Below, piece by piece: positions 13,378 to 14,163 of a stretch of DNA of 14,163 bases. The position numbers and the translations under genes are program-made. Source of the stretch: Candidatus Hydrothermota bacterium (lineage in GTDB: Bacteria; Hydrothermota; Hydrothermia; UBA1063); the NCBI GenBank assembly GCA_003644895.1, contig QNDO01000014.1, positions 1-14,163 of the forward strand, written 5' to 3'. Position 1 is the first letter of the stretch; each line of letters begins with the position of its first letter. The notes beneath the pieces were generated by a model. The model was not told the DNA's origin, made no database searches, and saw only the letters and a program-made list of their open reading frames with translations.

Positions 13378-14163
13378 ATGAAAAGAAAAGTTGTTGTTAC
13401 TGGATTAGGGCTAATATCCCCTATAGGACATGATGTTCCTGAATTTTGGGCAAATGCTCTGAAGGGAGAGAATGGGGTGAGGAAAATTGACAGATTTGAT
13501 CCCACCCCGTTCTATTCACAGATTGCTGGTCTTATTATCGATTTTGATCCACTTAAAAGACTGGAAAAAAAGGAAATAAAGAGAACAGATCTTTTTTCCC
13601 AATATGCACTTTACGCTGCAGAAGAGGCAATACAGGATTCCGGTATTCTAAGTGCCCCAGATTACAAAGAAAAAACCGGAGTTATTATTGCTTCAGGGAT
13701 AGGGGGCATCGGCACTCTGGAAGTCGAAATAAAGAAACTCATTGAGTCAGGACCCCGCAGAGTAAGTCCGTTTCTCGTACCGATGATGATAATAGACATT
13801 GCATCTGGATTAGTTTCAATGAAATATGATTTTAGAGGCCCTAATTTTGCCACCATTTCTGCCTGTGCTTCATCTGCACATGCTATTGGCGAAGCCATGA
13901 GAATTATACAACGTGGTGACGCGGACATCATGATTGTAGGCGGGGCGGAGGCCCCGGTCACCCCTATAGGTGTGGCAGGATTTTCGAGCATGAAGGCTTT
14001 ATCTTCAAGAAATGATGAGCCAGAAAAGGCGTCAAGGCCCTTTGATTTAGAAAGAGACGGCTTTGTTATAGCAGAGGGCGCTGCAGTTGTGGTTTTAGAG
14101 AGTCTAGAACATGCTGAACGGAGAAATGCAAAGATATATGCGGAACTTGCAGGTTATGGGGCC
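13378..14163 (+). CDS. fabF: beta-ketoacyl-ACP synthase II, N-terminal part (3' truncated)
   Basis: The frame runs open for 262 codons to the window edge; about 150 residues including both active-site histidines should lie beyond. KAS II condenses malonyl-ACP with acyl-ACP to extend fatty acids. The start RKVVVTGLGLISPIG is the family signature. The nucleophile is Cys163 in SACASS, the same position as in E. coli FabF, though the usual TACAT reads SACAS. GGAEAP and the late RPFDLERDGFVIAEGA segment follow. The ATG is 11 nt after the acpP stop. No Shine-Dalgarno precedes it, so translation may depend on ribosomes finishing acpP. FabF over FabB is judged from overall resemblance and the acpP link. 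Confidence 0.95.
   Translation, partial: MKRKVVVTGLGLISPIGHDVPEFWANALKGENGVRKIDRFDPTPFYSQIAGLIIDFDPLKRLEKKEIKRTDLFSQYALYAAEEAIQDSGILSAPDYKEKTGVIIASGIGGIGTLEVEIKKLIESGPRRVSPFLVPMMIIDIASGLVSMKYDFRGPNFATISACASSAHAIGEAMRIIQRGDADIMIVGGAEAPVTPIGVAGFSSMKALSSRNDEPEKASRPFDLERDGFVIAEGAAVVVLESLEHAERRNAKIYAELAGYGA

Overview
The window reads as chromosomal DNA of an AT-rich, probably uncultivated bacterium. Features that point this way are a bacterial primary-type sigma factor, type II fatty-acid genes, an RseP-type site-2 protease, and a tRNA-Leu without an encoded CCA end. One secreted protein ends in what looks like a type IX secretion (T9SS) C-terminal sorting domain. Together with the lysine/glutamate/isoleucine-rich proteins, this suggests a lineage of the FCB superphylum or a neighbour such as WOR-3/Stahlbacteria/Hydrothermae. 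That placement is inference from gene content, not from a marker tree.

Layout. (1) 1-4018, plus strand: the C-terminal part of RseP, a small L7Ae-fold RNA-binding protein, a GlmL/MutL-family ASKHA ATPase, an HspR-like MerR regulator and a sigma-70 factor, with tight spacing or overlapping start/stop codons. (2) 3996-8313, minus strand: a six-gene run of DUF948-like protein, YtxH-like protein, gap, pgk, a secreted beta-rich protein and a secreted NlpC/P60-like protein with a sorting tail. All neighbours overlap or lie within 5 nt, and one good promoter sits before the first gene. (3) 8372-11091, minus strand: a membrane-anchored protein of uncertain family, overlapping pdp (pyrimidine-nucleoside phosphorylase) by 4 nt. 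(4) 11167-12904, plus strand: an unrecognised 120-residue protein overlapping a two-domain KaiC-like ATPase. (5) 13023-14163, plus strand: tRNA-Leu(CAG), acpP and the first 262 codons of fabF, apparently under one strong promoter. Intergenic space is minimal; the longest gap is 118 nt (12905-13022).

How they work together. gap and pgk are consecutive glycolytic steps, acpP and fabF are fatty-acid elongation partners, and pdp feeds nucleoside salvage. The KaiC pair, the HspR-like/sigma pair and the GlmL protein are regulatory or repair-type functions whose partners are not in view.

The most interesting signal is in the transcription starts. At all three protein-coding promoters I can identify (minus strand before 8313, minus strand before 11091, plus strand before 11167), the -10 element ends only 6-8 nt before the ATG. 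None has a Shine-Dalgarno sequence, and each has an in-frame TAA four codons upstream that fixes the start. These predict leaderless mRNAs, while several internal genes (glmL, YtxH, gap, pdp, kaiC-like, acpP) carry clear Shine-Dalgarno sequences. The second notable arrangement is a tRNA gene serving as the 5' end of the acpP-fabF transcript. I saw no CRISPR array, insertion sequence or phage gene.
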